Source: Selenomonas bovis DSM 23594
GTDB taxonomy: Bacteria; Bacillota; Negativicutes; Selenomonadales; Selenomonadaceae
Direction: 5' to 3'
DNA length: 64,000 bases
Assembly: GCF_000381005.1 (NCBI RefSeq)
Contig: NZ_KB908380.1
Location: 1-64,000 of the forward strand
The position numbers were made by a program, and so were the translations under genes. This document shows positions 52,964 to 64,000 of this stretch, piece after piece. Position 1 is the stretch's first letter. The number at the start of each line of letters is the position of its first letter. The notes beneath the pieces are model-generated. The model ran no database searches and had not been told where the DNA came from. It saw nothing but the letters and a program-made list of their open reading frames with translations.

Positions 52964-53362
52964 TTACCAAACGTATGCGATGACTTCGCCGCCGAGGCCT
53001 GCCTTGCGCGCCTGCTTGTCGCTCATGATTCCCTTGGACGTGGAAATGATGGCGATGCCGAGGCCGCCGAGCACGCGCGGGAGCTCGTCATGCTTCGCAT
53101 ACTGGCGCAGACCGGGTTTCGAGATGCGCTTGATGCCGGAGATGACCTTCTCGCGGTTCGGACCATACTTGAGGGAGACCGTCAGGACACCCTGCTTGCT
53201 GTCCTCCGTGAGCGTGTAGTCTTTGATGAAGCCCTCTTCCTTCAGAACATCCGCGATGGAGTTCTTGATCTTGGAAGCGGGGATTTCCACCTTGTCGTGG
53301 AAAACGGAGTTTGCATTGCGCAAACGCGTCAGCATATCTGCAATAGGATCAGTCATTACCAT
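52964..53362 (-). CDS. rpsH: 30S ribosomal protein S8
   Basis: 132 residues from the ATG at 53362 with GGAGG 10 nt upstream; an in-frame ATG 21 bp earlier precedes that site. [16 protein letters not shown] and [20 protein letters not shown] are diagnostic. It binds the 16S central domain and in other species represses the spc operon. Confidence 0.97.
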   Translation of the reverse strand: MVMTDPIADMLTRLRNANSVFHDKVEIPASKIKNSIADVLKEEGFIKDYTLTEDSKQGVLTVSLKYGPNREKVISGIKRISKPGLRQYAKHDELPRVLGGLGIAIISTSKGIMSDKQARKAGLGGEVIAYVW

Positions 53363-53395
53363 GAATCGATATCCTCCTTTCAATCAGTGAGAAAA

Positions 53396-53581
53396 TTACC
53401 AGCTGGCCTTCGTAACGCCAGGGATTGCGCCTGCATAGCTCTGCTCGCGGAAGCAGATACGGCACATGTCGAACTTGCGCATGTAGCCATGCGGACGGCC
53501 GCAGATCTTGCAGCGGTTATAACCGCGCGTGGAGAATTTCGGTTCTTTCTTCCACTTCTCAACCATTGACTTCTTAGCCAA
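53396..53581 (-). CDS. rpsN: 30S ribosomal protein S14, zinc type
   Basis: 61 residues, with two CxxC pairs (CKIC, CRIC) that bind zinc. Start is TTG at 53581 with GGAGG upstream. Confidence 0.97.
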   Translation of the reverse strand: MAKKSMVEKWKKEPKFSTRGYNRCKICGRPHGYMRKFDMCRICFREQSYAGAIPGVTKASW

Positions 53582-53595
53582 AGTTCCTTACCTCC

Positions 53596-54135
53596 TTATG
53601 CTTTGAACGGCATACCCATGAGTTTCAGGAGCTCTCTCGCTTCTTCATCCGTCTTTGCCGTCGTTACGATTACAATGTTCATGCCGCGGATCTTGTCGAT
53701 CTTATCGTACTCGATTTCCGGGAAGATGAGCTGTTCCTTGAGGCCGACAGCGTAGTTGCCGCGACCGTCGAACGCCTTGTCAGAGACGCCGCGGAAGTCA
53801 CGGACGCGCGGGAGCGCGACGTTCATGAACTTGTCGAGGAACTGGTACATGCGGACACCGCGGAGCGTGACCTTGCAGCCGATCGGCATGCCTTCACGCA
53901 GCTTCCAGGCGGCGAGGGATTTCTTCGCACGCGTCAGAAGCGGCTTCTGGCCGGAGATGATTGTGAGATCGCTCACGGCTGCGTCGAGGGCCTTCGGATT
54001 GCCGACAGCCTCGCCAACGCCCATGTTGATGATGACTTTCTCGATTTTCGGAAGCTGCATGACGTTCTTGTAGCCGAACTTTTCGTTGAGCGCCGGCACG
54101 ACTTCCTTCTGGTATTTTTCCTGTAATCTATCCAC
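53596..54135 (-). CDS. rplE: 50S ribosomal protein L5
   Basis: 179 residues from a GTG at 54135 (GGAGGAGCATCA upstream), which fits family length; the frame runs open 51 bp further but without support. [20 protein letters not shown] and [19 protein letters not shown] are typical. It binds 5S rRNA. Confidence 0.97.
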   Translation of the reverse strand: MDRLQEKYQKEVVPALNEKFGYKNVMQLPKIEKVIINMGVGEAVGNPKALDAAVSDLTIISGQKPLLTRAKKSLAAWKLREGMPIGCKVTLRGVRMYQFLDKFMNVALPRVRDFRGVSDKAFDGRGNYAVGLKEQLIFPEIEYDKIDKIRGMNIVIVTTAKTDEEARELLKLMGMPFKA

Positions 54136-54155
54136 TGATGCTCCTCCTTTCTCGC

Positions 54156-54488
54156 TTATTTCGTCTCGTCGATGACTTCGCCGCACTTCTTGCAGACGCG
54201 GACGTTCTTGCCATTGACTTCCTTATGACCGACGCGCGTCGGCTTGTTGCAGGCGGGGCAGACGAGCATGACCTTGCATGCGTGGAGCGGAGCTTCCTTC
54301 ACGAGGATGCCGCCCTGCGGTGCCTTGACATTCGGTTTCGTGTGGCGCTTGACCTTGTTGACGCCCTCGACGATGACCTTGCCCTTCTTCGGCATGGCCG
54401 TCACGACCTTGCCCTGCTTGCCTTTATCTTTGCCGGACAATACGACGACCGTATCGCCCTTCTTCACGTTCAGTTTAACGAGTGACAA
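54156..54488 (-). CDS. rplX: 50S ribosomal protein L24
   Basis: 110 residues, starting at TTG 54488 with GGAGG upstream. KOW motif ([20 protein letters not shown]) near the start; two CxxC pairs (CPAC, CKKC) near the C-terminus suggest zinc binding. Confidence 0.96.
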   Translation of the reverse strand: MSLVKLNVKKGDTVVVLSGKDKGKQGKVVTAMPKKGKVIVEGVNKVKRHTKPNVKAPQGGILVKEAPLHACKVMLVCPACNKPTRVGHKEVNGKNVRVCKKCGEVIDETK

Positions 54489-54506
54489 AATAGCACCTCC
54501 TCACAA

Positions 54507-54875
54507 TCAAAGAACTTCAGGAGCCAGGGAGACGATCTTCATGAAGTCCTTATCGCGGAGCTCTCTCGCCACCGGGCCAAAAATACGCGTACCTCTCGGC
54601 GTCTTGTCGTCCTTGATGAGGACAGCCGCGTTCTCATCGAAGCGGATGTAAGAGCCATCGCTGCGGCGCAGCCCCTTGACGCTGCGGACGACGACCGCCT
54701 TGACGACGTCGCCCTTCTTCACCGTGCCGCCAGGTGCTGCGGATTTGACTGCAGCGACGATGATATCACCGATGTTGGCATACTTGCGGTAGGAGCCGCC
54801 AAGCACGCGGACGCACATGATTTCTTTCGCGCCGGTGTTGTCACCAACCTGCAGGATAGTTTGCTGTTGGATCAT
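54507..54875 (-). CDS. rplN: 50S ribosomal protein L14
   Basis: 122 residues, standard. [20 protein letters not shown] and [20 protein letters not shown] are diagnostic. It sits at the subunit interface. Confidence 0.98.
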   Translation of the reverse strand: MIQQQTILQVGDNTGAKEIMCVRVLGGSYRKYANIGDIIVAAVKSAAPGGTVKKGDVVKAVVVRSVKGLRRSDGSYIRFDENAAVLIKDDKTPRGTRIFGPVARELRDKDFMKIVSLAPEVL

Positions 54876-54905
54876 TGTTTGACCTCCTTCTTCAAGTTTT
54901 GGGGT

Positions 54906-55163
54906 TTATTTTGCACGCTCGATGACTTCGACAACTCTCCAGCGCTTGTCCTTGGAAAGCGGACGCGTCTCCATGATGGAGACCTTGTCGCCCTCATGCG
55001 CCTCGTTGTTCTCGTCGTGAGCCTTGAACTTCACCGTGGTCTTGATGGCCTTCTTGTAGAGCTTGTGCTGCTCGAGTTCCTCGACAGCCACGACCACCGT
55101 CTTGTCCATCTTGTCGCTGACAACCTTGCCAACCTTTGTCTTGCGTACGTTTCTTTCGCTCAT
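54906..55163 (-). CDS. rpsQ: 30S ribosomal protein S17
   Basis: 85 residues from the ATG at 55163 with GGAGG 7 nt upstream; an in-frame ATG 24 bp earlier precedes that site. [20 protein letters not shown] and [20 protein letters not shown] are standard. Confidence 0.97.
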   Translation of the reverse strand: MSERNVRKTKVGKVVSDKMDKTVVVAVEELEQHKLYKKAIKTTVKFKAHDENNEAHEGDKVSIMETRPLSKDKRWRVVEVIERAK

Positions 55164-55200
55164 TCGAGAGCCTCCTTCCTTTTGCATATCGTAGCCTGAA

Positions 55201-55395
55201 TCAAGCCTTCATCTCGTTCTCGCGCTGGATTGTCTTGATGCGGGCAATCGTCTTCTTGACGTCCTTGATACGCATCGGGTTCTCGAGCTGGCCCGTAGCA
55301 AGCTGGAAGCGGAGGCCGAAAAGCTCTTCTTTGAGCGAAGCAAGTTTCTGGTTAAGCTCCTCAGCGCTCAGATCGCGAATTTCCTTAGCCTTCAT
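55201..55395 (-). CDS. rpmC: 50S ribosomal protein L29
   Basis: 64 residues, helical. [20 protein letters not shown] and [20 protein letters not shown] are typical. Starts inside the last codons of rplP (11-bp overlap), so the two are coupled. Confidence 0.97.
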   Translation of the reverse strand: MKAKEIRDLSAEELNQKLASLKEELFGLRFQLATGQLENPMRIKDVKKTIARIKTIQRENEMKA

Positions 55396-55825
55396 TTACT
55401 TCACCGCCCTCTGCATGATTTTCTTTCTCGACAAATTTCGTCTTGATCGGGAGCTTGTGGCCAGCGAGGCGCATAGCTTCCTGTGCGATTTCCTTGGAAA
55501 CGCCGTCCATCTCGAAGAGGACGCGGCCCGGCTTGACGACGCAGACCCAGTACTCAGGCGAACCTTTACCGGAACCCATGCGCGTCTCTGCCGGCTTCGC
55601 CGTGACCGGCTTGTCCGGGAAGATCTTGATCCAGACCTGGCCGCCGCGCTTGATGTAACGCGTCATGGCGATACGAGCTGCCTCGATCTGGCGGTTCGTG
55701 ATCCATGCGGGTTCAAGAGCGACGAGACCATACTGGCCGTGGCTTACGGTGTTGCCGCGATGGGCCTTGCCCTTCATGCGGCCGCGGAACTGCTTGCGGT
55801 ATTTGACTCTCTTTGGTAATAACAT
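55385..55825 (-). CDS. rplP: 50S ribosomal protein L16
   Basis: 146 residues. [20 protein letters not shown] and [20 protein letters not shown] are diagnostic. Its ATG overlaps the rpsC stop by one base. Confidence 0.98.
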   Translation of the reverse strand: MLLPKRVKYRKQFRGRMKGKAHRGNTVSHGQYGLVALEPAWITNRQIEAARIAMTRYIKRGGQVWIKIFPDKPVTAKPAETRMGSGKGSPEYWVCVVKPGRVLFEMDGVSKEIAQEAMRLAGHKLPIKTKFVEKENHAEGGEVNEG

Positions 55826-56493
55826 TAAGCTTCGCTCCCTTCAGCTACAGCCTTGCGCTGCTTTCTTTCCGGAAGAACCTCGCCCTTGAAGATCCAGACC
55901 TTCACGCCGATGCGGCCATACGTCGTATGTGCCTCAGCCGTGCCGTAGTCGATGTCGGCGCGGAGCGTGTGCAGGGGGATGCTGCCCTCGCGATAGGCTT
56001 CCTTACGAGCAATCTCGGCACCGCCGAGACGGCCTGCGAGCGCGACCTTGATGCCCTTGGCACCGAGGCGCATCGTGCGGCCGACGGCCTGCTTCATTGC
56101 GCGGCGGAACGCGATGCGGCGCTCGAGCTGCTGTGCGATGTTCTCAGCGACGAGCGTGGCATCCATATCCGGCTGCTTGATCTCGGCGATGTTGATGTCG
56201 ACGCGCTTCTGCGTGTAGCCCTTGAGGCCTTCCTTGATCTGCTCGATGCCCGAGCCGCCGCGGCCGATGACCATGCCCGGCTTTGCCGTGTGGATCGTGA
56301 TCTTGAGACGGTTCTTGCTGCGCTCCGTCTCAATCCTCGAAACGCCGGCTGCCTGAAGGCTCTGCTTCAGATAGTCACGGATCTTAATATCTTCATGCAG
56401 GTTCTCTGCGAAATCTTTATCAGCATACCACTTGGCATCCCAGGTCTTGACGATGCCCAGGCGAATACCATGCGGATTAACTTTCTGACCCAA
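55825..56493 (-). CDS. rpsC: 30S ribosomal protein S3
   Basis: 222 residues starting at TTG 56493 with GGAGGG upstream. [20 protein letters not shown], the KH-domain stretch [19 protein letters not shown] and [20 protein letters not shown] are typical. It lies at the mRNA entry. Confidence 0.98.
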   Translation of the reverse strand: MGQKVNPHGIRLGIVKTWDAKWYADKDFAENLHEDIKIRDYLKQSLQAAGVSRIETERSKNRLKITIHTAKPGMVIGRGGSGIEQIKEGLKGYTQKRVDINIAEIKQPDMDATLVAENIAQQLERRIAFRRAMKQAVGRTMRLGAKGIKVALAGRLGGAEIARKEAYREGSIPLHTLRADIDYGTAEAHTTYGRIGVKVWIFKGEVLPERKQRKAVAEGSEA

Positions 56494-56509
56494 ACCGTTT
56501 CCCTCCTTC

Positions 56510-56845
56510 TCAGTTCTTCTCGTCTACGACGATGGTGACATGGGACGTGCGCTTCAGGATCTTGAACGCCTGTCCACGGGAACGCGGATGGATGCGCTTG
56601 AGCGTCGGGCCCTGATCGGCGTATGCCGTCTTGACGAAGAGCTTGTCAGCGTCCATGTCAAAGTTGTTCTCTGCGTTCGCGACTGCGGAGCGCAGGACTT
56701 TCTCTACAACGTCCGCGCCGGCTTTCGGCGTGAACTTCAGAATCGCAAATGCCTCTGCCACGTTCTTGCCTCGGATGAGATCCAGGACAATGCGAACTTT
56801 GCGCGGAGTGATGCGAATGTATTTAGCAACTGCTCTTGTTTCCAC
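56510..56845 (-). CDS. rplV: 50S ribosomal protein L22
   Basis: 111 residues, starting at GTG 56845. [20 protein letters not shown] and the basic loop with [19 protein letters not shown] reach the exit tunnel. Changes in that loop give macrolide resistance in other species; nothing odd is seen here. Confidence 0.97.
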   Translation of the reverse strand: METRAVAKYIRITPRKVRIVLDLIRGKNVAEAFAILKFTPKAGADVVEKVLRSAVANAENNFDMDADKLFVKTAYADQGPTLKRIHPRSRGQAFKILKRTSHVTIVVDEKN

Positions 56846-56866
56846 AAAGATTCTCCTTTCGCAAAA

Positions 56867-57148
56867 TTACTTGAGCGCGGTCTTTCTCTCTTCGCCGCCG
56901 TGCCCCTTGAACGTGCGCGTCGGTGCGAACTCGCCGAGCTTGTGGCCGACCATGTCTTCCGTGATGTAGACGGGGACATGCTTGCGGCCGTCATGGACGG
57001 CGATGGTGTGGCCGACGAAGTCCGGGAAAATCGTGGAGCTTCTGGACCAGGTCTTCACCACTTTTTTATCGTTAGCTTCGTTGAGTGCCGTGATTTTCTT
57101 CATGAGGCTCTCTGCAACGAAAGGTCCCTTCTTAATCGATCTTGACAA
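56867..57148 (-). CDS. rpsS: 30S ribosomal protein S19
   Basis: 93 residues, starting at TTG 57148 with GGAGG upstream. [18 protein letters not shown] and [20 protein letters not shown] are diagnostic. Confidence 0.98.
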   Translation of the reverse strand: MSRSIKKGPFVAESLMKKITALNEANDKKVVKTWSRSSTIFPDFVGHTIAVHDGRKHVPVYITEDMVGHKLGEFAPTRTFKGHGGEERKTALK

Positions 57149-57200
57149 GATGTATCCTCCTTCCGTCAGGCAGCTTCACGCGGCTGCCCGCTGTCTCTCA

Positions 57201-58028
<828 letters not shown>

Positions 58029-58051
58029 TTGTTTAACCTCCTTTTCTTGTT

Positions 58052-58333
58052 TTAAGCCTTGAAGAACTCGATGCTTTCGCCAGCAGCGAGCTTCACGATG
58101 GCCTTTTTATAGTCAGGGCGCTTACCGGACGTGCGGCCCATGCGTTTCGTTTTGCCAAGTACGTTGACCGTATTGACCTTGTCCACCTTCACGTTGAAGA
58201 CTTCCGCAACCGCCTTGGCGATCTCGATCTTGTTGGCTGCTTTCGCAACAACGAAGACGTATTTGCCTTCGGCCATGAGCTGCGTCGTGCGCTCCGTGAT
58301 GAGCGGACGGATAAGGATATCACGTGCTTCCAT
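58052..58333 (-). CDS. rplW: 50S ribosomal protein L23
   Basis: 93 residues. [20 protein letters not shown] and [20 protein letters not shown] are typical. It forms the docking site for trigger factor and SRP. Overlaps rplD by one base. Confidence 0.97.
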   Translation of the reverse strand: MEARDILIRPLITERTTQLMAEGKYVFVVAKAANKIEIAKAVAEVFNVKVDKVNTVNVLGKTKRMGRTSGKRPDYKKAIVKLAAGESIEFFKA

Positions 58334-58956
58334 TATGCGAATACCTCCTCGATGCGGGTGATGGCATCCTTCGTAATGAACAGCTTGTCCGAATTGAGGA
58401 TATCGAACACGTTGAGTCCATTCGTGTTGATGGCTTTCACACCCTGAATGTTGCGTGCGGACTTCTCAACGTTCTCAGCCTCATCAGCCGTGATGAAGAG
58501 AGCCTTTGCATCAATACCGAAATCGCCGAGGAGCTTGACGACCTGCTTCGTCTTCGGCGCGTCGAATGCGAGGCTGTCGAGGACGATGAAGTCGCCGCTC
58601 TTGACCTTGTCAGAGAGCGCGCACTTGATGGCGAGGCGACGCTGCTTGCGCGGCATGCTGAACGCATACTTGCGCGGATGCGGTCCGAAGACCGTGCCGC
58701 CGCCGACCCACAGCGGGGAACGCGTCGAGCCGCTGCGTGCGCGGCCCGTGCCCTTCTGCTTCCAGGGCTTGCGGCCGCCGCCGCGGACGAAACCGCGCGT
58801 CTTCGTTGCATGCGTGCCGAGACGCTGGGCAGCGAGCTGCATCAAAACGGCCTGGTGGAGAAGACCTGCGTTCATCTCAACGCCGAAGATGCTTTCATTC
58901 AACTCAATATCGCCAACCTTGTTGTTCGCGATGTCAAAAACTGCTACTGTAGCCAT
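58333..58956 (-). CDS. rplD: 50S ribosomal protein L4
   Basis: 207 residues. The extended loop with [20 protein letters not shown] lines the exit tunnel. In other species L4 also represses the S10 operon; no matching leader structure was recognised here. Confidence 0.97.
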   Translation of the reverse strand: MATVAVFDIANNKVGDIELNESIFGVEMNAGLLHQAVLMQLAAQRLGTHATKTRGFVRGGGRKPWKQKGTGRARSGSTRSPLWVGGGTVFGPHPRKYAFSMPRKQRRLAIKCALSDKVKSGDFIVLDSLAFDAPKTKQVVKLLGDFGIDAKALFITADEAENVEKSARNIQGVKAINTNGLNVFDILNSDKLFITKDAITRIEEVFA

Positions 58957-58980
58957 AATGTTGGTTATCCTCCTTCCAAA

Positions 58981-59634
58981 TTAGTTTTTCGCCTGCTTGC
59001 CAGGCTTTACGGTGTCTTTGATCACGACGAAGCCCTTCTTCGGCCCCGGGATGGCACCCTTGATGAGGATGAGGTTGCGGTCAGCATCGACACGGACGAC
59101 CGTGAGGCGCTGCACCGTAACGCGCTCGCCACCCATGCGGCCCGGCAGTTTCTTGCCCTTGAGGACGCGTCCGCCAGGACCGGAGATCATCGCACCCGTG
59201 GAACCGGGCTCACGATGGGATTTGGAGCCGTGGCCCATGGGGCCGCGAGCGAAGTTGTGACGCTTGATACCGCCGGCAAAGCCTTTGCCCTTGGAAGTAC
59301 CGACAACATCAACGAGCTCTCCAGCAGCAAATATATCAACGCCGAGGCTGTCCCCGACCTTGTATTCCGAAGCATCCGCGAGTCTCATTTCACGGATGAA
59401 TTTCACAGGGCTGACGCCCGCTTTCGCGAAATGACCTTTCTGCGGCTTGTTTACATTCTTTTCCTTCACTTCACCGAAGCCAAGCTGGACGGCGTTGTAG
59501 CCATCGTTTTCCACCGTCTTGTTCTGGAGCACGACGTTGTTGCCGGACTCGACGACCGTAACGGGAACGACTTTGCCTTCCTCCGTGAAGATCTGGGTCA
59601 TACCAAGTTTTCTACCTAAAATAGCTTTTGACAT
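58981..59634 (-). CDS. rplC: 50S ribosomal protein L3
   Basis: 217 residues. [20 protein letters not shown] and the long loop [20 protein letters not shown] (ending toward the peptidyl-transferase centre) are typical. Confidence 0.98.
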   Translation of the reverse strand: MSKAILGRKLGMTQIFTEEGKVVPVTVVESGNNVVLQNKTVENDGYNAVQLGFGEVKEKNVNKPQKGHFAKAGVSPVKFIREMRLADASEYKVGDSLGVDIFAAGELVDVVGTSKGKGFAGGIKRHNFARGPMGHGSKSHREPGSTGAMISGPGGRVLKGKKLPGRMGGERVTVQRLTVVRVDADRNLILIKGAIPGPKKGFVVIKDTVKPGKQAKN

Positions 59635-59652
59635 TCATTCCACCTCCTCGGA

Positions 59653-59964
59653 TCAGAGTTTGATTTCGATGTCCACGCCTGCCGGCAGGTCAAGGCGCAT
59701 GAGTGCATCCACCGTCTTGTTCGTCGGCTGCAGGATGTCGATGAGGCGCTTGTGCGTGCGCATCTCGAACTGCTCACGGCTGTCCTTGTTGACATGCGGG
59801 GAGCGCAGAATCGTGTAGATGTTCTTTTCCGTCGGGAGAGGAATCGGACCGGATACCATGGCACCCGTCTTCTTTGCAGTGTCAACAATCTTCACTGCAC
59901 TCTGGTCGAGGGCTTTGTGGTCATAAGCCTTCAAACGGATTCTGATTTTCTGATTCTTCGACAA
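59653..59964 (-). CDS. rpsJ: 30S ribosomal protein S10
   Basis: 103 residues, starting at TTG 59964 with GGAGG upstream. [20 protein letters not shown] and [20 protein letters not shown] are typical. It also binds NusB in antitermination. First gene of the S10 cluster. Confidence 0.98.
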   Translation of the reverse strand: MSKNQKIRIRLKAYDHKALDQSAVKIVDTAKKTGAMVSGPIPLPTEKNIYTILRSPHVNKDSREQFEMRTHKRLIDILQPTNKTVDALMRLDLPAGVDIEIKL

Positions 59965-60060
59965 TTCATTTTCCTCCTTATCGTCCAGACTCTTGGCCCA
60001 AACATTTCTCCGTAGCAGTTCCCTCGGTCAGGCCGAGCCATCTGCCACGTCATCGCATGG

Positions 60061-60114
60061 GGGGTATTATTGAAAAATACCCTTGAAATAAGAGCGACGC
60101 GAGCGCCGCTCTTA
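60061..60114 (-). terminator. Tandem hairpins after tuf, probable terminator
   Basis: Minus strand: an 11-bp stem TAAGAGCGGCG CTCG CGTCGCTCTTA (60089-60114) followed by TTTC, then GGGTATT ... AATACCC (60061-60082). The T tracts are short. It separates tuf from rpsJ (175-bp gap). I saw no strong promoter before rpsJ, so partial read-through is likely. Confidence 0.55.
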
Positions 60115-60139
60115 CCTAAAGGATACTTTTTAGATTGGA

Positions 60140-61333
60140 TTAGCCTTCGATCTCCGTGACACGACCAGCGCCAACCGTGTGGCCACCCTCGCGGATAGCG
60201 AAGCGGAGGCCCTTCTCGATAGCGATTGGCGTGATGAGCTCGACTTCCATCTCGACGTTATCGCCAGGCATAACCATCTCCGTGCCCTCCGGCAGTTTGA
60301 TGACGCCCGTGACGTCCGTCGTGCGGAAGTAGAACTGCGGACGATAGTTGGAGAAGAACGGCGTATGACGGCCACCCTCTTCTTTCGTGAGGACGTAGAC
60401 CTGAGCCTTGAACTTCGTGTGCGGATGAATCGTGCCCGGCTTTGCGAGAACCTGGCCACGCTCGATCTCCTTGCGGTCGATACCGCGGAGCAGCGCACCG
60501 ATGTTATCGCCAGCGACTGCCGTGTCGAGCATCTTGCGGAACATCTCGATGCCCGTGACAACCGTCTGCTTCGGCTCATCCTGGAGGCCGACGATTTCAA
60601 CCGTGTCGTTGAGCTTCAGCTCACCACGCTCAACACGGCCCGTTGCGACCGTGCCGCGGCCCGTGATCGTGAAGACATCCTCGACCGGCATGAGGAACGG
60701 CTTGTCCGTGTCGCGCTCCGGCGTCGGGATGTACTCATCGACAGCGTCCATGAGCTCGAGGATCTTCTTCTGCTGCTCAGCATCGCCTTCGAGGGCTTTG
60801 AGAGCGGAGCCGGCGACGACCGGAATGTCATCGCCCGGGAAGTCATAGCTCGAGAGAAGCTCGCGGACTTCCATCTCGACGAGCTCGAGGAGCTCGGGAT
60901 CGTCGACCTGGTCGACCTTGTTGAGGAAGACAACGATTGCCGGCACACCGACCTGGCGAGCGAGCAGGATGTGCTCACGCGTCTGCGGCATCGGGCCATC
61001 TGCAGCGGAGACGACGAGGATCGCGCCATCCATCTGAGCAGCGCCGGTGATCATGTTCTTGACATAGTCAGCATGGCCCGGGCAGTCGACGTGCGCATAG
61101 TGACGCTTCTTCGTCTCGTACTCAACGTGAGCCGTGTTGATCGTGATACCGCGCTCGCGCTCCTCCGGAGCCTTATCGATATCAGCGTAATCCTCGAAGG
61201 AAGCCTTGCAGCCTTCCGTCTGGGAAAGAACTTTCGTGATCGCAGCCGTCAGCGTCGTCTTGCCGTGGTCGACGTGACCAATCGTACCGATGTTGACATG
61301 CGGTTTGGTTCTCTCAAACTTTTCTTTAGCCAT
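60140..61333 (-). CDS. tuf: Elongation factor Tu
   Basis: 397 residues. GTPase that brings aminoacyl-tRNA to the ribosome. G1 is GHVDHGKT (19-26), G3 [13 protein letters not shown]4 VFLNKVDQ, and domains 2 and 3 are complete, ending [11 protein letters not shown]. Only one copy is seen in the window. It follows fusA by 17 bp. Confidence 0.98.
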   Translation of the reverse strand: MAKEKFERTKPHVNIGTIGHVDHGKTTLTAAITKVLSQTEGCKASFEDYADIDKAPEERERGITINTAHVEYETKKRHYAHVDCPGHADYVKNMITGAAQMDGAILVVSAADGPMPQTREHILLARQVGVPAIVVFLNKVDQVDDPELLELVEMEVRELLSSYDFPGDDIPVVAGSALKALEGDAEQQKKILELMDAVDEYIPTPERDTDKPFLMPVEDVFTITGRGTVATGRVERGELKLNDTVEIVGLQDEPKQTVVTGIEMFRKMLDTAVAGDNIGALLRGIDRKEIERGQVLAKPGTIHPHTKFKAQVYVLTKEEGGRHTPFFSNYRPQFYFRTTDVTGVIKLPEGTEMVMPGDNVEMEVELITPIAIEKGLRFAIREGGHTVGAGRVTEIEG

Positions 61334-61350
61334 TGTTGTGTTTTCCTCCC

Positions 61351-63429
61351 TTATTCGCCTTTGTTCTTGGCAACAATCTGATCGGCAATATTCTTAGGAA
61401 CTTCATCATAGTATGCAACTTCCATGCTGTAGTTCCCTCGGCCCTGAGTCTTGGAACGCAAATCCGTCGAATAGCCGAACATCTCGGAGAGCGGAACAAA
61501 GCCGTTGATGACCTGAGCGCCATTGCGTGCTTCCATGCCCTCGATGCGGCCGCGGCGGGAGTTGAGGTCGCCGATGACGTCGCCCATGTACTCCTCCGGA
61601 ACCGTGACTTCGACTTTGACATACGGCTCGAGAAGAACCGGATTTGCCTTTTCTGCACCATTCTTGAATGCCATGGAACCTGCCACCTTGAAGGCTGCCT
61701 CCGAGGAGTCGACCTCGTGGAAGGAACCATCGAAGACCGTTGCCTTGATGTCGACCATCGGATAACCAGCGACAACACCGGACTCCATGGCCTGACGGAC
61801 ACCGTCCTCGACCGGCTTGATGAATTCTTTCGGAATGGCACCGCCGACGACCTTGTTCTCGAAAGCGAAGCCCTCGCCCGGCTCCTGCGGCTCGAGCTTG
61901 AGCCAGCAGTGACCGTACTGGCCGTGACCGCCGGACTGGCGGACGAACTTGCCTTCCGCCTCGACGGTCTTGCGGATCGTCTCGCGGTAAGCGACCTGCG
62001 GCTCACCGACCTTGCAGTCTACGTGGAACTCACGCAGCATGCGGTCGACGATGATCTGCAGATGAAGCTCGCCCATGCCGGAGATGATCGTCTGGCCCGT
62101 CTCCTCGTCCGTGCGGACGCGGAACGTCGGATCCTCTTCTGCGAGCTTCTGCAACGCGACGCCCATCTTCTGCTGGTCGTTCTTCGTTGCCGGCTCGACA
62201 GCGACGGAGATAACCGGATCCGGGAACTCCATCGACTCGAGGATGATCGGATGCTCTTCATCGCAGAGCGTGTCGCCTGTCGTCGTATCCTTGAGGCCGA
62301 CAGCCGCGGCAATGTCGCCGCTGTAGACCTTCTCGATTTCCTTGCGGTGGTTTGCGTGCATCTGCAGGATACGGCCGATGCGCTCTTTCTTGCCCTTCGT
62401 CGAGTTGTAGACGTAGGAGCCAGCGTCGAGCGTACCGGAGTAGACGCGGAAGAACGCGAGCTTGCCGACGAACGGATCCGTCATGATCTTGAACGCGAGT
62501 GCCGCGAACGGCTCATCATCGCTCGAAGGACGGTGATCCTCCTCGCCCGTCTCAGGATCGACACCAGCGATCGGCGGGATATCCGTCGGTGCCGGCATGA
62601 AGTCGACGATGGCGTCGAGCAGGGGCTGCACGCCCTTGTTGCGGTAGGACGTGCCGCAGGTCACGGGAACCATCTGGCAGGTGACCGTCGCCTTGCGGAT
62701 GACCTTTTTGATGTCATCCTCGGTGATCTCCTCGCCGCCGAGGTACTTCTCCATGAACTCGTCGTCCTGTTCGGAGCAGGCCTCGAGCAGCTTCTCGCGA
62801 TACTCCTCCGCCTGATCCTTCATGTCGTCAGGGATAGCGACCTCATCCTCGACCTTGCCGAGATCGTCCTCATAGACGATGGCTTCCATCTTGATGAGAT
62901 CGATGATGCCCTTGAACGTATCCTCAGCGCCGATCGGCAACTGGATGGGAACCGCGTTCGCCTGGAGGCGCTCATGCATCATCTTGACGACGTTGTAAAA
63001 ATCTGCGCCGGTGATGTCCATCTTGTTGACATACGCCATACGCGGAACGTTGTATTTCTCAGCCTGGCGCCATACGGTCTCCGTCTGAGGCTCGACACCG
63101 CCGCGGGCAGTCAGAACTGTCACAGCGCCATCGAGGACGCGCAGGGAGCGCTCAACTTCTACCGTAAAGTCCACATGGCCCGGCGTATCAATGATGTTGA
63201 TACGATGGTCCTTCCAATGGCAGGTCGTCGCAGCCGACGTGATCGTGATGCCGCGCTCCTGCTCCTGGACCATCCAGTCCATCGTAGCCGCACCATCATG
63301 AACCTCACCAATCTTGTGGTTGACACCCGTGTAGAAGAGGATACGCTCAGTAGTCGTCGTCTTACCGGCATCGATGTGAGCCATGATACCGATATTACGC
63401 GTTTTCTCAAGGGAATACTCTCTTGCCAC
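61351..63429 (-). CDS. fusA: Elongation factor G
   Basis: 692 residues, starting at GTG 63429. GTPase driving translocation. G1 is AHIDAGKT (17-24), G2/G3 [13 protein letters not shown] and [15 protein letters not shown], domain [17 protein letters not shown], and the C-terminus has [16 protein letters not shown]. It lies between rpsG and tuf, as in the standard str operon. Confidence 0.98.
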   Translation of the reverse strand: MAREYSLEKTRNIGIMAHIDAGKTTTTERILFYTGVNHKIGEVHDGAATMDWMVQEQERGITITSAATTCHWKDHRINIIDTPGHVDFTVEVERSLRVLDGAVTVLTARGGVEPQTETVWRQAEKYNVPRMAYVNKMDITGADFYNVVKMMHERLQANAVPIQLPIGAEDTFKGIIDLIKMEAIVYEDDLGKVEDEVAIPDDMKDQAEEYREKLLEACSEQDDEFMEKYLGGEEITEDDIKKVIRKATVTCQMVPVTCGTSYRNKGVQPLLDAIVDFMPAPTDIPPIAGVDPETGEEDHRPSSDDEPFAALAFKIMTDPFVGKLAFFRVYSGTLDAGSYVYNSTKGKKERIGRILQMHANHRKEIEKVYSGDIAAAVGLKDTTTGDTLCDEEHPIILESMEFPDPVISVAVEPATKNDQQKMGVALQKLAEEDPTFRVRTDEETGQTIISGMGELHLQIIVDRMLREFHVDCKVGEPQVAYRETIRKTVEAEGKFVRQSGGHGQYGHCWLKLEPQEPGEGFAFENKVVGGAIPKEFIKPVEDGVRQAMESGVVAGYPMVDIKATVFDGSFHEVDSSEAAFKVAGSMAFKNGAEKANPVLLEPYVKVEVTVPEEYMGDVIGDLNSRRGRIEGMEARNGAQVINGFVPLSEMFGYSTDLRSKTQGRGNYSMEVAYYDEVPKNIADQIVAKNKGE

Positions 63430-63466
63430 TTTTACTATCGCTCCTTATCTTATATAGTAGAAAAGA

Positions 63467-63952
<486 letters not shown>

Positions 63953-63975
63953 TCATAGTCTCTCGCGAGCTGGTG

Positions 63976-64000
63976 TTATTTTTTCTTTGCTTTCGCTTTC
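63976..64000 (-). CDS. rpsL: 30S ribosomal protein S12, C-terminal end only
   Basis: Cut by the window edge. The last codons on the minus strand read KAKAKKK followed by TAA, like the basic tail of S12. Its position 38 bp before rpsG is the usual str-operon place. Identity rests on context. Confidence 0.75.

Noticed and set aside
59965-60139. An L4-type S10 operon leader
   Set aside because: The hairpins there are better explained as a tuf terminator; I could not recognise the conserved S10 leader fold.

Overview
The window reads as a GC-rich chromosomal segment of a bacterium in the Firmicutes. Supporting signs are CodY, a topA-trmFO-hslV-hslU-codY neighbourhood, a c-di-AMP riboswitch, a group-type ECF transporter module next to truA, and an L10 leader. 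The strong G+C bias and the protein sequences suggest a member of the Negativicutes (Selenomonas/Mitsuokella-like). That placement is inference; no 16S gene is present. Nearly all housekeeping genes lie on the minus strand.

Left part (1-14.4 kb): codY sits alone with its own promoter and a CodY-box-like operator. Upstream of it is a tight operon, dprA-topA-trmFO-hslV-hslU. folB is followed by a repeat-rich intergenic region with a tiny plus-strand membrane-peptide gene (8867-8944). Next come a c-di-AMP riboswitch driving an NlpC/P60 cell-wall hydrolase, the RNase P RNA gene, and a plus-strand group: deoD, then lgt with a BsuPI-domain secreted protein. A minus-strand sodium:solute symporter converges on that group.

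Middle part (14.7-28.5 kb): the rif cluster rpmG-secE-nusG-rplK-rplA-rplJ-rplL-rpoB-rpoC. It has separate promoters before rpmG and before rpoB and an L10 leader before rplJ. Upstream are a four-tRNA array (fMet, fMet, Thr, Met), a pyrophosphate-type phosphofructokinase and tRNA-Asn.

DNA-replication and tRNA-modification part (28.6-38.0 kb): dgt, dnaG and rpoD, with an IS481-like element inserted between dgt and dnaG and flanked by a 26-bp direct repeat that also carries promoter-like sequence. Then come tRNA-Lys, a 179-bp MITE-like element with 16-bp terminal inverted repeats, truA and the ECF energizing module ecfA1-ecfA2-ecfT.

A complete type I restriction-modification system (hsdM-hsdS-hsdR, plus strand, 38.2-45.2 kb) lies between ecfA1 and rplQ, two genes that are usually neighbours in Firmicutes. 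The right part (45.2-64 kb) is the str-S10-spc-alpha ribosomal superoperon in canonical order, from rpsL (cut by the window edge) to rplQ. The map gene usually found between adk and infA is missing here.

The most notable points are: the dispersed repeat family shared by the MITE-like element and the folB-nlpC intergenic region; the small peptide gene transcribed from within one repeat copy; the IS and its duplicated promoter-like flanks upstream of dnaG; the restriction system splitting a conserved operon junction; and the rif cluster displaced far downstream of the str operon. No clear wholly new multi-gene system was found. All assignments come from reading the sequence, without database searches.
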